Made by a program: the position numbers and the translations under genes. DNA of 64,000 nucleotides, taken from positions 84,651 to 148,650 of the forward strand of contig CAKUNE010000004.1 of the NCBI GenBank assembly GCA_934668345.1, read 5' to 3'. Below are positions 7,338 through 16,576 of the stretch, piece by piece. Source of the DNA: an uncultured Collinsella sp. Lineage in GTDB: Bacteria; Actinomycetota; Coriobacteriia; Coriobacteriales; Coriobacteriaceae. The notes beneath the pieces are model-generated. The model was not told where the DNA came from. It saw nothing but the letters and a program-made list of their open reading frames with translations, and made no database searches. Within the stretch, counting starts at the first letter, position 1; each line of letters begins with the position of its first letter.

Positions 7338-8521
7338 TCGGCCCCCTCCAGGATACTGATCAGTTGTGTGTCACGCCAAAGCCCGTCCATGATCTTGGGC
7401 CAAAAGCTCTGGAAACGCAGGTAGCTTGCAGCGTTTTGGCGTGCATAGGCCTTTGCCTCGTCGATACCATGGCGCCAGATGCGCAGGTAGCCCTCATGCT
7501 CGCGGGTAAACATGCTGCGGACCATAGCGGTCTTGCGCACGCGGTCGTCGAGCTCGCGCGAAATCCACGGGCCCGGATAGGGCATGAGCGATGCCGCCGT
7601 AACGGGAATGAGCTCCTTTTGATGCGCGGCGAATGTCAACTTGGCCCGTTCGTAGTACCAACGGTATACATCCTGCATAAAGCGCGGTGAGCGCTTTTCG
7701 GACTCCGGAGGCAGATGGCGCACGGTCCACTCGTTATCGAACCACACGTCATAGCCAAACATGCGCATGTTAAAGAGGTAATCCAAGTCCTCGCCGCGGG
7801 TGATAAACGGGTCAAAGGCCACACGCGTAAAGGCGCGGGCGTGCAGGGCCATCAGGCCGCCGCACACGTAGTTGGAGCGCGAGATGCGGGTGCCCGAGAG
7901 CGCCTTTTTCATCCAACGATTGAACTCGATGCGCTTGGTCCACCAACGATGGCAGATGCCCGCCTTGTCCGTGGGAGCCAGCGGCGAGCCGTCGCGATCG
8001 TAGAAATAGCCGCTCTTGACCAAGATAGGCAAGCCCTGACGCGTCTGCTGCCCCAACGCATAGGTCGCGCGCTTCATAAAGTCGGCGTCGATGACAGTCT
8101 CATCGTCATCCAAAAAGATAACCGCGTCATGCCCCAGCACCGCGGCGCAGGCCAGCCCCATGTTGCGGATGGCACCGTAGCCTCGCAGGCTCACGCACTC
8201 GCCCGAGCCCTTGGGCGCGATCTGCGCCACACGATCGGCGATACGCGATGCCTGAGTATTGGTGACAACAGTGACCTTGAGCGTAGGATGCGCGTTGACG
8301 ATATCGTGCACGCGCAGCGACACATCGGCCGTGGCAGAAACGGGACAGACCACCAGCAAGATAATGCGCGGAATGTCGCGCACCTGCTCGAGCGATGCCA
8401 GGCAACGGTCGAGTTCGGGATTGGCGGCGTTGAGTCGCGTCGAATGATCGTAGGTGCCCGGGGCGTTTGCGCGAGCGTCGTCGCCCGCCCAATACGTTGG
8501 AATCACGACCGTGGCGTTCAT
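7334..8521 (-). CDS. GT-A fold glycosyltransferase, family 2-like
   Basis: A 395-residue protein starting NATVVIPTYWAGDD, with a nucleotide-sugar/metal motif FLDDDE near residue 140 and a downstream GEDLDY acidic motif, typical of inverting GT2 enzymes. No membrane helix is obvious, so it is probably cytosolic or peripheral. The substrate is unknown. The start has GGGAGGG seven bases upstream. It is the first gene of an operon with the sensor kinase and LytTR regulator, which suggests a surface glycan link or a role in sensing output; this is inference. Confidence 0.85.
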   Translation of the reverse strand: MNATVVIPTYWAGDDARANAPGTYDHSTRLNAANPELDRCLASLEQVRDIPRIILLVVCPVSATADVSLRVHDIVNAHPTLKVTVVTNTQASRIADRVAQIAPKGSGECVSLRGYGAIRNMGLACAAVLGHDAVIFLDDDETVIDADFMKRATYALGQQTRQGLPILVKSGYFYDRDGSPLAPTDKAGICHRWWTKRIEFNRWMKKALSGTRISRSNYVCGGLMALHARAFTRVAFDPFITRGEDLDYLFNMRMFGYDVWFDNEWTVRHLPPESEKRSPRFMQDVYRWYYERAKLTFAAHQKELIPVTAASLMPYPGPWISRELDDRVRKTAMVRSMFTREHEGYLRIWRHGIDEAKAYARQNAASYLRFQSFWPKIMDGLWRDTQLISILEGAE

Positions 8522-8542
8522 GCCTTACCCTCCCTGCAACAC

Positions 8543-8578
8543 AAAAACGGGGCGCCGCCAAACACAGGCGACGCCCCG
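8543..8578 (-). terminator. Terminator of the MFS gene, just before the GT start
   Basis: Stem CGGGGCGCCGCC against GGCGACGCCCCG (one mismatch), then TTTTT on the minus strand. It ends about 22 bases before the glycosyltransferase ATG, leaving little room for a promoter after it. The 115 bases between it and the MFS stop could hold that promoter, making this an attenuator-like position. Confidence 0.75.
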
Positions 8579-8692
8579 CGACCTAGCTGACTCCATCATA
8601 CCCACTTGGGCTAATCATTGTTCGGAAGTCAGAATGTTTATTGCGGATACTTCCAAAAGAGTATCGCGGCGGACGCAATTACCGACCAGTTC

Positions 8693-9952
8693 CTATGCGG
8701 CCCGCTCTGCCGCCTGAGTCATGCGAGACAGGCGAACCAGCAGGATAAAGCCCACCACCAGCAGCACGCCGATGGACAGGACGCCCAGCGAGGGGTTGCC
8801 GGTCAGCGAGGTGACGACCGACACCAGGAAGGTACCCATAACGCTTGCATAGCGGCCAAAGATATCAAAGAAACCGTAGTACTCGTTGGACTTTTCCTTG
8901 GGGATGATACGGCCAAAGTAGCTGCGGCTGAGCGCCTGCACGCCGCCCTGGAACAGGCCGACAAGAATGGCAAGCACCCAGAACTCGAAGGCGGTCTTAA
9001 GGAAGAACGCGGCGAAGAGCACGATGCCCATATAGGCGGCGACGGCCACCATGATCATGTTAAGCGTGCCCACGCGGCCGGCGAGCTTGCCGTAGATAAT
9101 GGCGGACGGGAAGGCCACGAACTGCGTGACGAGCAGCGCCAGCACCAGCTGGGTCGAATCGATGCCCAAGGCCGAACCGTAGCTGGTTGCCATGGAGATG
9201 ACCGTGTGGACGCCATCGATGTAGAAGAAGAACGCGATCATGTAGACCAGCACGGTCTTGTTGTGGGCAATCTCGCGCATGGTGTGTCCCACCTCGGAAA
9301 ACACTCCGCCCACGATGCGACCGATGGTGTCCTCGGGACCGCGCTCGCGACCGTACTTTTGCTTATAGGTGCGAATAAGCGGCAGGGTAAAGATGAGCCA
9401 CCAGACACCGGTGATGATAAACGACAGGCGCGTGGCGAGCATGGTGGGAATGCCCAAGGCCGGACCACCCATAATGAGAGCCAGGCAGACGATGAAGGGC
9501 ACGGTCGAGCCGATGTAGCCCCACGCATAGCCCGAGCTGGACACGGCATCCATGCGCTCGTCGGTGGTGATGTCGGGCAACATGGCGTCGTAGAACGTCA
9601 TGGACGAGTTGAGGCCGATGGTGCACAGCACGTAGACGGTCAGAAACGCCATGGCAGACATGGGGATGGCCTGTGCCAGGCAAAGAACCAGGCCCGTCAG
9701 GAAAAAGCCCATGAAGAACTTGATCTTATTGCCCGCGTAGTCGGCAAGTGCGCCCAGAATGGGCATGAGCATGGCGATGACCAGCGAGGCAATCGTCTGC
9801 GCGTTGCCCCAGGCGACCACCAGGTCGGCCGAAGAAGCGCCGGTGTTGATGGCGTTAAAGTAGATGGGCACCACCGAGGTGTTGAGCAGCACGAGGGCCG
9901 AGTTGCCCACATCGTACATAACCCAGTTACGCTCGAGCTTGGTGTATTTCAT
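8693..9952 (-). CDS. MFS permease of the UMF1/Atg22-like family
   Basis: A 419-residue transporter with about 12 membrane helices. The start MKYTKLERNWVMYDVGNSA, the early DVGNS motif and the long central loop are characteristic of the UMF1 family. The substrate cannot be deduced. The start has AAGGGG upstream. The gene stands between the two LytS/LytTR loci and has its own terminator at 8543-8578. The last residues are hydrophilic and no extra domain is fused. Confidence 0.88.
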   Translation of the reverse strand: MKYTKLERNWVMYDVGNSALVLLNTSVVPIYFNAINTGASSADLVVAWGNAQTIASLVIAMLMPILGALADYAGNKIKFFMGFFLTGLVLCLAQAIPMSAMAFLTVYVLCTIGLNSSMTFYDAMLPDITTDERMDAVSSSGYAWGYIGSTVPFIVCLALIMGGPALGIPTMLATRLSFIITGVWWLIFTLPLIRTYKQKYGRERGPEDTIGRIVGGVFSEVGHTMREIAHNKTVLVYMIAFFFYIDGVHTVISMATSYGSALGIDSTQLVLALLVTQFVAFPSAIIYGKLAGRVGTLNMIMVAVAAYMGIVLFAAFFLKTAFEFWVLAILVGLFQGGVQALSRSYFGRIIPKEKSNEYYGFFDIFGRYASVMGTFLVSVVTSLTGNPSLGVLSIGVLLVVGFILLVRLSRMTQAAERAA

Positions 9953-10053
9953 GGACAGGGCCCCTTCGTATTCGCCCGATATGCAGTTAGTTCATCGTAC
10001 CCCAATTGTCCAGAGGTGCCGGTAAGGATTCGGCAAAGGGGCACGCACGAGCC

Positions 10054-10998
10054 CTACTCCTCGCGGTCGAACTCTTCATCGGTGCCGAGCACACGACCGC
10101 TGTAGTTGACGTGGTTGGTCACGGCCTCCATATCGCCGGTCTCGATAAAGCGGGCAACCGTGCACTCGTAATCGAGCAGCGCACGGTCAAAGACCTCGGG
10201 GAAGCTCTCGGTCGAGACATCGTCGGTAAAGGGGTTCTTCCATGCCAAGTGGCCCAGGTTGCCGGTACGCTCGGGCAGCTCGGTCGTCACGCGATGGGCA
10301 AGGCCATCGAGCAGCGAGTAGTCGTGCACTATGCCTTCGACCAGGGCAATTGCACGCGTCTTGGCCGAGCCCGCCGGCTCAATCGTGCGGTAGAGCAGCT
10401 GCATGTCCGAGACGGCGGCACCGTACTCCCCCGCCGGGATATCGATGCCGTACACGCGGCCGGCAACATAGCTCATAAGTACGCCGGCAACGCGATTGAT
10501 GCGGTCGGTGGAGACGATCTCGCCCGCCGGCGGATAGTCCTCGACCGTGGCACCATCGCGTTTGAGCTGCAGCATCAGCACATCCAGGTCGCTTTCGAGT
10601 ACGGCATGGACCTGGCTGCCCGAATCCTCCAGATCGAGATCGGACTCCACGATGCCAAACTGCTGCTCGTAGACAAAGGGGTGCGCATTGCGGTCGAGCA
10701 CGTAGTGCGACAGCAGACCCAGCGCGAAGGCGCGACCCAGGTTGGCATCGCGCGGAAGCAGATGAGACACGCCGTCGCGCAGGCACGAGAACTGGCGCGA
10801 CATACGCGAGCGGTGCATAACCTGCGCCAGCAGCGTGCAGTCGGAAACGCGGGGCGTCAGGATGTGGAAGAAAAACGGGTCGGGACCCTGGTTGCCCAGG
10901 ATAAAGGCGATGCGCTCCTCGTCGGACGTGACGACGCCCTGCGGAAGACGGTCAATGCTTTCCTCGCCAAACAAATGATGGGTGATAAGCGCAGGCAT
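10054..10998 (-). CDS. Zinc-dependent phospholipase C-like protein
   Basis: A 314-residue protein of the PF00882-type fold. The early THHLFGEE, then GPDPFFFHI and GLLSHYVLDRNAHPFVYE place His and Asp residues as expected for a tri-zinc phospholipase C/S1-P1-like site. There is no signal peptide, unlike secreted Bacillus or clostridial enzymes, so it is an intracellular homologue, common in Clostridia and Coriobacteriia, whose substrate is unknown. The start has AAAGGA upstream. It is monocistronic as far as can be seen. Confidence 0.82.
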   Translation of the reverse strand: MPALITHHLFGEESIDRLPQGVVTSDEERIAFILGNQGPDPFFFHILTPRVSDCTLLAQVMHRSRMSRQFSCLRDGVSHLLPRDANLGRAFALGLLSHYVLDRNAHPFVYEQQFGIVESDLDLEDSGSQVHAVLESDLDVLMLQLKRDGATVEDYPPAGEIVSTDRINRVAGVLMSYVAGRVYGIDIPAGEYGAAVSDMQLLYRTIEPAGSAKTRAIALVEGIVHDYSLLDGLAHRVTTELPERTGNLGHLAWKNPFTDDVSTESFPEVFDRALLDYECTVARFIETGDMEAVTNHVNYSGRVLGTDEEFDREE

Positions 10999-11030
10999 GA
11001 TAATCCTTTCGATTTCATTCGATGCAATCC

Positions 11031-11057
11031 ATTATGCCCACCCCACAGCCATGCCAA
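11031..11057 (-). promoter_or_regulatory. Candidate promoter of the phospholipase-like gene
   Basis: Minus strand: TTGGCA (11052-11057), 15-bp spacer, CATAAT (11031-11036). TTTGGCA is repeated a few bases upstream. The spacing is slightly short. Confidence 0.35.
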
Positions 11058-11089
11058 ACCTACGGTGCCAAACGATGACACGCGGGCTC

Positions 11090-11824
11090 TTATGCAAGCC
11101 CCAAGTGCGACTTGACCTCGGCGGCGCGACGACGGGACACCGGCACCGTCGAGTCCACGCGATCGAGCCTCAACTCCATCAGGCCCGTGGAGCCGACTTC
11201 AACGTTATGCACGTCCTCCAAATTGACCAGATAGCTGCGATGGACGCGGATGAAGCCCTCGAGCGCCAAGCGCCGCTCAAGCGAGGAGATCGATTCGTTG
11301 ATGAGGTACGTCCCCTCGGGACAGATGGCGTTGCAAAAATCGGCGCGCGCCTCAAAGTAACAGACATCCGCAACGGGAATGAACACCTTCTTGCCCCCGC
11401 GATCTGCCGTCAAGCGCAGCGGTTGGCGCGGAGCCTGGACGACGCGGCGGACGCCCAAGGCAGCCTCAATCTTGTCGAGTGCCTTCGTCAGGCGCGCGTC
11501 CTCAACGGGCTTGACCACGTAGTCGACGGCATCGAGGTTATAAGCATCGGCAGCGTACTCGGCAAACGCCGTCACAAAGACCACCAGCGGCGGTCTTTTT
11601 AGGTTCTGCAACGTCTCGGCAAGCTCAATCCCCGAGCGGCCCGGCATGGTAATGTCCAAGAACAGCACGTCGGGCTTGTTCGACAGAATCGATTCCACCG
11701 CCTCGGTAACATTGCCCGCCTCGGCGATCTGTCCCACGCGCGCATCCCTCTCTAACAGATAGCGTAGTTCAGCCCTAATGGGAGGCTCGTCATCAACCAC
11801 TAGGATGTTCCAGCCCTCGGACAT
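11090..11824 (-). CDS. LytTR-family response regulator (system 2)
   Basis: A 244-residue regulator with a receiver domain (phosphoacceptor Asp57 in LFLDITMPG; Lys in YVVKPVEDARL) and a C-terminal LytTR domain (FIRVHRSYLVNL). Domain order and the LytTR core closely match the regulator at 5205-5921, so the two systems are paralogues. The ATG at 11822-11824 has GAGGA eight bases upstream; the longer frame to 11845 is not needed. It lies 33 bases after its kinase, and no other gene appears in the operon. Confidence 0.93.
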   Translation of the reverse strand: MSEGWNILVVDDEPPIRAELRYLLERDARVGQIAEAGNVTEAVESILSNKPDVLFLDITMPGRSGIELAETLQNLKRPPLVVFVTAFAEYAADAYNLDAVDYVVKPVEDARLTKALDKIEAALGVRRVVQAPRQPLRLTADRGGKKVFIPVADVCYFEARADFCNAICPEGTYLINESISSLERRLALEGFIRVHRSYLVNLEDVHNVEVGSTGLMELRLDRVDSTVPVSRRRAAEVKSHLGLA

Positions 11825-11857
11825 GTCCGCTTCCTCTCTTCTCAATAGACTCGCATG

Positions 11858-13249
11858 CTACGCCGTCATCGGCGCCGGCTCATGCGGTTCACCATTCAAC
11901 TCAACGATGACCTGCGTCCCCACGCCCTCCTGGGACTCCACGCGCATGCCGGAATCTTCTCCGTAAAAGAAATGGATGCGCTGAAGTACGTTGAAGAGCG
12001 CCAGGCCGCAACCTCGCTTGATGGAGCCGTCGGCGGTAATGCTCTCGGGCTCCTCTCGGCGATGTTGCTCAAACAGATGCGCGCAGACTTCTTCGCTCAT
12101 ACCGATGCCGTCATCTTCGACGATGATCTCCAAGCCGTCATCGGTCTCAAAAGCCCTAACACGAATAGAAAGCGGCTCGGTCTCGCGCTGCGCATGCTTG
12201 ATGCAGTTTTCGAGCAGCGGCTGCAAGATAAACGGCGGCACCATGCTGTCGCGCACCTCGAAGTCGATATCGACCGAAACGCGCAGACGGCCGTCGCCAT
12301 AACGGGCCTGCATAAGATTGATATAACGAGTGCCCTGTTCCACCTCGTGCTCGAGCGTGGTGAGCGTATCGGAGTCAGAAAGCGTCTGACGGTAATAATT
12401 GGAAAAGTCGATGAGCAGCGACCTGGCCTTGTCGGGCTCGGTTCGCACGAGCGACACGATGGTGCTGATGGTGTTGAACAGAAAGTGCGGATCGACCTGC
12501 GACTGCAGGGCGCGCAGCTCAACGCGGGCCGTGAGCTCGTCCTGGCGCTCGAGCTCAAAGCTCGCGAGCTGCGTGGAAATGAGGTCAGCAAAGCCCGAGG
12601 CAAGGGCCGTCTGGCGCATATCGATGCTGCTCAGGCGGGGATAGTACAGCTCGAGCGTGCCCACGCAATGCCCGCGCACGGTAAGCGGCGCGACAATGCC
12701 GGCGCGCAGGCGGGGAAAGTAGCCACCCGTCTCGGACGAGGCGTCGCGCGAAAACACACTCTGCTCGCCAGACTCAATCACGTTGAGCGTGGTCTTGAGC
12801 ACGACCGGGGTGCCGGCGGGGCACTTTGCCGAATCCTCGCCCCAGCTTGCTAGCACCTGCCTGCCGTCGGTAAAGCAAATGGCCGAGGCAAAGGTCTCGG
12901 ACAGGATGATCTTGGAGGCACCCAGGGCCGCCTCGGGCGTTAAGCCGCGCGACGTATAGGCGAATATTTTTGAGGCGATGGCGAGCGTGCGGTCGGTAGC
13001 GCTCGACGTGAGGTCGTCGGGCACCACAAAGACATACGAGAAGAAAAAGCACAGCATGACCAAGCCGGCAATGACGACAACGGCCGGAACGGGATTGGGA
13101 TTATCGGTTAAATCCCAGATAAGCAGCAGGATGAGCAGCGGAACGACAACGCCAAGCAAAATAGTCTGGACCACATGCTGAGCGGTACGAAAGACCTTGG
13201 TCGAGTTATAGCTTTTGCCCAAGATCAGCCTATTGAAATCCACCGTCAT
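11858..13249 (-). CDS. LytS-type sensor histidine kinase (system 2)
   Basis: A 463-residue kinase with two N-terminal helices (about 26-46 and 55-76), a GAF-like region (RAGIVAPLTVRGHCVGTLELYY near 183-203), phosphoacceptor His254 in QVDPHFLFNTIST, and an HATPase with ENCIKHA and DDGIGM. The ATG at 13249 sits directly against AGAAGGGG; a GTG six bases further in (13243) has better spacing and may be the true start. The longer frame to 13318 crosses a hairpin and is unlikely. It is transcribed with the regulator at 11090-11824. Confidence 0.9.
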   Translation of the reverse strand: MTVDFNRLILGKSYNSTKVFRTAQHVVQTILLGVVVPLLILLLIWDLTDNPNPVPAVVVIAGLVMLCFFFSYVFVVPDDLTSSATDRTLAIASKIFAYTSRGLTPEAALGASKIILSETFASAICFTDGRQVLASWGEDSAKCPAGTPVVLKTTLNVIESGEQSVFSRDASSETGGYFPRLRAGIVAPLTVRGHCVGTLELYYPRLSSIDMRQTALASGFADLISTQLASFELERQDELTARVELRALQSQVDPHFLFNTISTIVSLVRTEPDKARSLLIDFSNYYRQTLSDSDTLTTLEHEVEQGTRYINLMQARYGDGRLRVSVDIDFEVRDSMVPPFILQPLLENCIKHAQRETEPLSIRVRAFETDDGLEIIVEDDGIGMSEEVCAHLFEQHRREEPESITADGSIKRGCGLALFNVLQRIHFFYGEDSGMRVESQEGVGTQVIVELNGEPHEPAPMTA

Positions 13250-13280
13250 CCCCTTCTGACTAACGCACCCATAGCAATAA

Positions 13281-13302
13281 AGAGGGCCGCAAGCGACCCT
13301 CT
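13281..13302 (-). terminator. Probable terminator of the amidohydrolase gene
   Basis: An AGAGGG-based stem with an AAGC loop. The minus strand continues TTTATT. It lies 58 bases after the amidohydrolase stop and before the system 2 kinase start. Confidence 0.5.
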
Positions 13303-13360
13303 CCATTGCATTATGCAATCAATTTCTTTGATTTACATCCAGCCATCGACAAACGGTATC

Positions 13361-14638
13361 TTAGGCGCTGTATTTGTTGGCCTCGCCAAAGGTGCCAGCC
13401 TCGACGATCCAGCCGTCCTTCATGATGACGTCCATGTTGTCGGTGTTGAGCACGTGGATGTCGGCAGCAACGTCACCGTTGACGACCAGCAGGTCGGCGC
13501 ACTTGCCGGCCTCGATGGAACCGGTCTCGTCCTCGATGTGGCACATCTTGGCACCGTTGAGGGTGGCACAGGTGATGGTCTCGACCGGGGTGAAGCCGAT
13601 CTTGTCGACGAACTCGTACATCTCCTCGATGGAGCAGGTGCCATACGGGGTGACGAAGGAGAAGGAGTCGGAGCCGATCGTCATGACGACGCCGCGCTTC
13701 TTGGCCTCGCGCAGGCAGTCGTAGTTGCGCTGCAGCTCCTTCTCGACCAGGGTGCCCTCGTACTTGTCGTGCAGCTCGGGGACGTAGACGGGCGGATAGG
13801 TGGCGTACCAGGTGGGCAGGAAGGCGATCGTCGGGGTGAAGAAGGTGCCCTGCTCGGCCATGAGGTCCATGGTGCGCTCATCGATATCGAAGCCGTGAAT
13901 CAGCTGCTCGCAGCCAAAGCGAACGGAATCGTAGGCAGCGGCGTGGTTGTTGTAGCAGTGACTCCACACGGGGATGCCGACCATCTTTGCCTCTTCGACC
14001 ACAGCCTGGATCTCCTCGGAGCAGTAATGCTGGTCGCGACCGGAGTCCCAGCGCCAGATGCCGCCACCGGTAGCCCAGATCTTGATGGCATCGGGGTTCT
14101 CGCGCAGGCGACGACGGACGGCCTTGCGCAGATCCCAAGGACCATCGACCTGGTCGCCCCAGGGGTGGGATTCCTTGTTGAGCTCCTGGGTGCAGTGGTG
14201 GGAGTCACCGTGACCGGCAACGCGGCAGAAGCCGAGGCCGGTGGCCAGAACGCGCGGGCCCTTAAAGACGCCCTTGTCGATGCAGTCACGGATCTGGATA
14301 CCAAAGCGGCCGATCTCGCAGACGGTGGTGAGGCCGTGGGTAAGGCAGTCGTAGGCCTGCTTGACGGCGACGGCCTGCTTCTCGAGGAGCGGCTGCATGA
14401 CCCAATCGGTGTCATCATCGGTCAGGTTACCCGAGAAGTGCAGATGGGTGTCGATCAGGCCGGGAAGGACGGTCTTGCCGGCGGCGTCGATAACCTCAAC
14501 GCCCTCGGGAAGGTCCTGCATGGCGCCGGCGTACTCGATCTTGCCGTTGTCGTCGACGAGAACGAGGGAGTTCTCGACCGGCTCGGCACCGGTACCGTCG
14601 ATGAGCTTGCCGCCAACGATTGCATACTTAGTGGACAT
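13361..14638 (-). CDS. Metal-dependent amidohydrolase
   Basis: A 425-residue amidohydrolase of the imidazolonepropionase/Xaa-Pro dipeptidase-like group. The metal site is HLH at residues 65-67, a Lys in AIKIWATGGG (possible carbamylated ligand), His in WSHCYN and LIHGFD, and Asp in IGSDSFS. The N- and C-terminal segments form the small beta domain (IDAAGKTVLPG; GSIEAGKCADLLVV). The substrate is unknown; an amino-acid-like or N-acyl/lactam compound delivered by the permease immediately upstream is plausible. It follows the permease gene by 131 bases on the same strand. Confidence 0.88.
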   Translation of the reverse strand: MSTKYAIVGGKLIDGTGAEPVENSLVLVDDNGKIEYAGAMQDLPEGVEVIDAAGKTVLPGLIDTHLHFSGNLTDDDTDWVMQPLLEKQAVAVKQAYDCLTHGLTTVCEIGRFGIQIRDCIDKGVFKGPRVLATGLGFCRVAGHGDSHHCTQELNKESHPWGDQVDGPWDLRKAVRRRLRENPDAIKIWATGGGIWRWDSGRDQHYCSEEIQAVVEEAKMVGIPVWSHCYNNHAAAYDSVRFGCEQLIHGFDIDERTMDLMAEQGTFFTPTIAFLPTWYATYPPVYVPELHDKYEGTLVEKELQRNYDCLREAKKRGVVMTIGSDSFSFVTPYGTCSIEEMYEFVDKIGFTPVETITCATLNGAKMCHIEDETGSIEAGKCADLLVVNGDVAADIHVLNTDNMDVIMKDGWIVEAGTFGEANKYSA

Positions 14639-14720
14639 GGTTCCTCCTTATGGATCCATATAGTGGGCGAGGCCGTGTTGGGTTAAGGCCTCACAAAGCT
14701 ACCCAAGTGGTGCCGGGTTC

Positions 14721-14749
14721 GGTGCGCGGGAGAGAGGGTCCCGCGCACC
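14721..14749. other. Intercistronic hairpin
   Basis: A perfect 11-bp stem (GGTGCGCGGGA) with a seven-base loop lies between the permease stop and the amidohydrolase start. There is no T run on the minus strand, so RNA processing or stabilisation is as likely as termination. Confidence 0.5.
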
Positions 14750-14769
14750 TGATCCGCCCCGGCTCGGCG

Positions 14770-16221
14770 TTACTTTTTGCGGGAATTGGTGAAAGCCATG
14801 AGGGCCAGGCCAATAGCCAACCAGCCGATCACGATGCTCCACTCCACCATGTTGAGGGAGGCGGGAGAGAACGGGATCACGAGCAGGCCGATGATGATGG
14901 CGCAGGCAGCGATAGCGAGGCCGATGCCAAACTTGCCGCCGGGAACTTCGTAGGGACGAGGCAGGTCGGGCTCGGTGAAGCGCATGCGCAGGCAGGCGAG
15001 GGCGACCATGCCGCAGGAGAAGATGAAGGCGAGAGCCGACACGTTGGTCAGAGGGATGAGCATGTTCTTGCCCAGGAACGGACCGATGACGGTGATGACG
15101 CCCAGAACGACGCAGGCGAGCTTGGGAGCGCCGGACTTGGGGTCGACCTCGGCGAATTTCTCGGGCAGCTGGCCCTTGCGGCCCATGGCGAGCATGATAC
15201 GGCTCGTAGCGCCGTAGAAGGAGTTCATCGGGCCCATGGGTCCAAGCGTGGCGATGACGAGCATGGCCAGATACAGAAGCATGTTGATGCCCTTGAGGCA
15301 GGCAAGCGCGGGAACCGGGCTCTTAACAAACTCATGCCAGTCGAGGATGGTGCCGAACGAGTAGATGCAGACCATGTAGAAGCCGCCGGCGGCCAGCAGG
15401 GCCAGGGAGATGATCTTGCCGAACTTGTTCCAGTTGAGGCCCTCGGCTGCTTCCTCAGCCTGCTGAGGAATGGTGTCGAAGCCGGCGTAGAAGAACGGGG
15501 TCAGAACCAGGACCGACACGATGCCGGCAAACAGGCTGGTGCTCTCGGTAGCGGCCTTGCCGCCGCCAGCGCCGGTGACTTGGGAGAACACGGGCATGGC
15601 GTTGTCCGGCGAGCCGGTGAACAGCGAGACGCCCATGGCGAGCAGCATGCCGCAGAGCAGGGCCTTGGTCAGGAAGGCCTGGAGCTTGGCGGCCGAACTG
15701 GCACCGCGGAAGTTAAGGAAGATGACGTAGACTGCAAAGCCGAGCGCGATCAGCGTCGGGAACAGGTAAACGTCGGCCCCCAGGATGGTGTAGAGCTTGA
15801 CGGCGCGCAGCCACTCAAGGCCGGGCAGGCTGCCGAACATCTCGGACACGAGGGTCGAAATGGCGATGGCCTCCCACGGGCACAGGATGCCGTTGCCCAG
15901 GGCCAAAAGCCATCCGGTGATGTAGCTCAGCGTACGGCCAAAGCTACGATCGACATACTCGACGATGCCACCCGAGATGGGGATAGCAGCCGTGAGCTCA
16001 CCGAAAACAGCTCCGACGGGCACGAGGAAGATTGCACCCAAGAGGAATGCGATCATAGCGGGAACGGGACCGCCGCCCACGACCATCCAGTCGCCGACCT
16101 GCAGAACCCAACCGGTACCGATGATGGCACCAAAGCCGATGGTGAAGAAGTTCCAGAGCGAAAGCGTTTTCTTCATGCCGCCGTTATCCTCGACTGCAAC
16201 CTCTGCGTTCTTGTCCGCCAT
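14770..16221 (-). CDS. APC-family amino acid permease
   Basis: A 483-residue transporter with about 12 helices. The first helix region NFFTIGFGAIIGTGWVLQVG matches the APC consensus, with the unwound GAIIGTG segment. ATG at 16219-16221 has AAAGGAGG upstream, a near-ideal site; the in-frame extension to 16518 is not credible. The substrate is an amino acid or amine. It is followed by an amidohydrolase, which suggests uptake and hydrolysis of one compound class. Confidence 0.9.
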   Translation of the reverse strand: MADKNAEVAVEDNGGMKKTLSLWNFFTIGFGAIIGTGWVLQVGDWMVVGGGPVPAMIAFLLGAIFLVPVGAVFGELTAAIPISGGIVEYVDRSFGRTLSYITGWLLALGNGILCPWEAIAISTLVSEMFGSLPGLEWLRAVKLYTILGADVYLFPTLIALGFAVYVIFLNFRGASSAAKLQAFLTKALLCGMLLAMGVSLFTGSPDNAMPVFSQVTGAGGGKAATESTSLFAGIVSVLVLTPFFYAGFDTIPQQAEEAAEGLNWNKFGKIISLALLAAGGFYMVCIYSFGTILDWHEFVKSPVPALACLKGINMLLYLAMLVIATLGPMGPMNSFYGATSRIMLAMGRKGQLPEKFAEVDPKSGAPKLACVVLGVITVIGPFLGKNMLIPLTNVSALAFIFSCGMVALACLRMRFTEPDLPRPYEVPGGKFGIGLAIAACAIIIGLLVIPFSPASLNMVEWSIVIGWLAIGLALMAFTNSRKK

Positions 16222-16241
16222 TGTTCCCCTCCTTTCCTTTT

Positions 16242-16259
16242 TGACGCCCCTTGGCGTCA
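16242..16259 (-). promoter_or_regulatory. Leader hairpin before the permease
   Basis: TGACGCC and GGCGTCA form a 7-bp hairpin with a CCTT loop about 20 bases upstream of the permease start. The rest of 16260-16576 has no gene. It contains another short stem near 16380-16430 and an inverted repeat GCACACAT/ATGTGT near 16505-16530, just before the plus-strand gene. Confidence 0.4.
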
Positions 16260-16576
16260 CCCCTTGCGCAGCCTGTTTTGCCGCGCGCTTTAATTTCGTG
16301 GCTTTAAGATACGGCCTTGGCACAGCAACGCCGCTTGCGACTCGACCGAAGGCAGAACTGTAAAACGAGCGGCGCCGTTTTTGGGACGAACGGCGGAAGA
16401 CGCCATTCGTCTTGGACGCTTTCATCTTGTCTGCTCTTGAAGACATGTTGCCGTGACGCTTGGCGCGCGGCGCGGCAACGTTCATACCATTTGTCAGGCT
16501 TTTGGCACACATACCCATGTGTCGTGCATCTTTTTATGTAGGATAGACAAGTTACACATGAGGCAAGGTGATTCGA

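Noticed and set aside
14650..16293. A 547-codon plus-strand frame opposite the permease
   Set aside because: Antisense shadow; hydrophilic low-complexity translation without a ribosome site.
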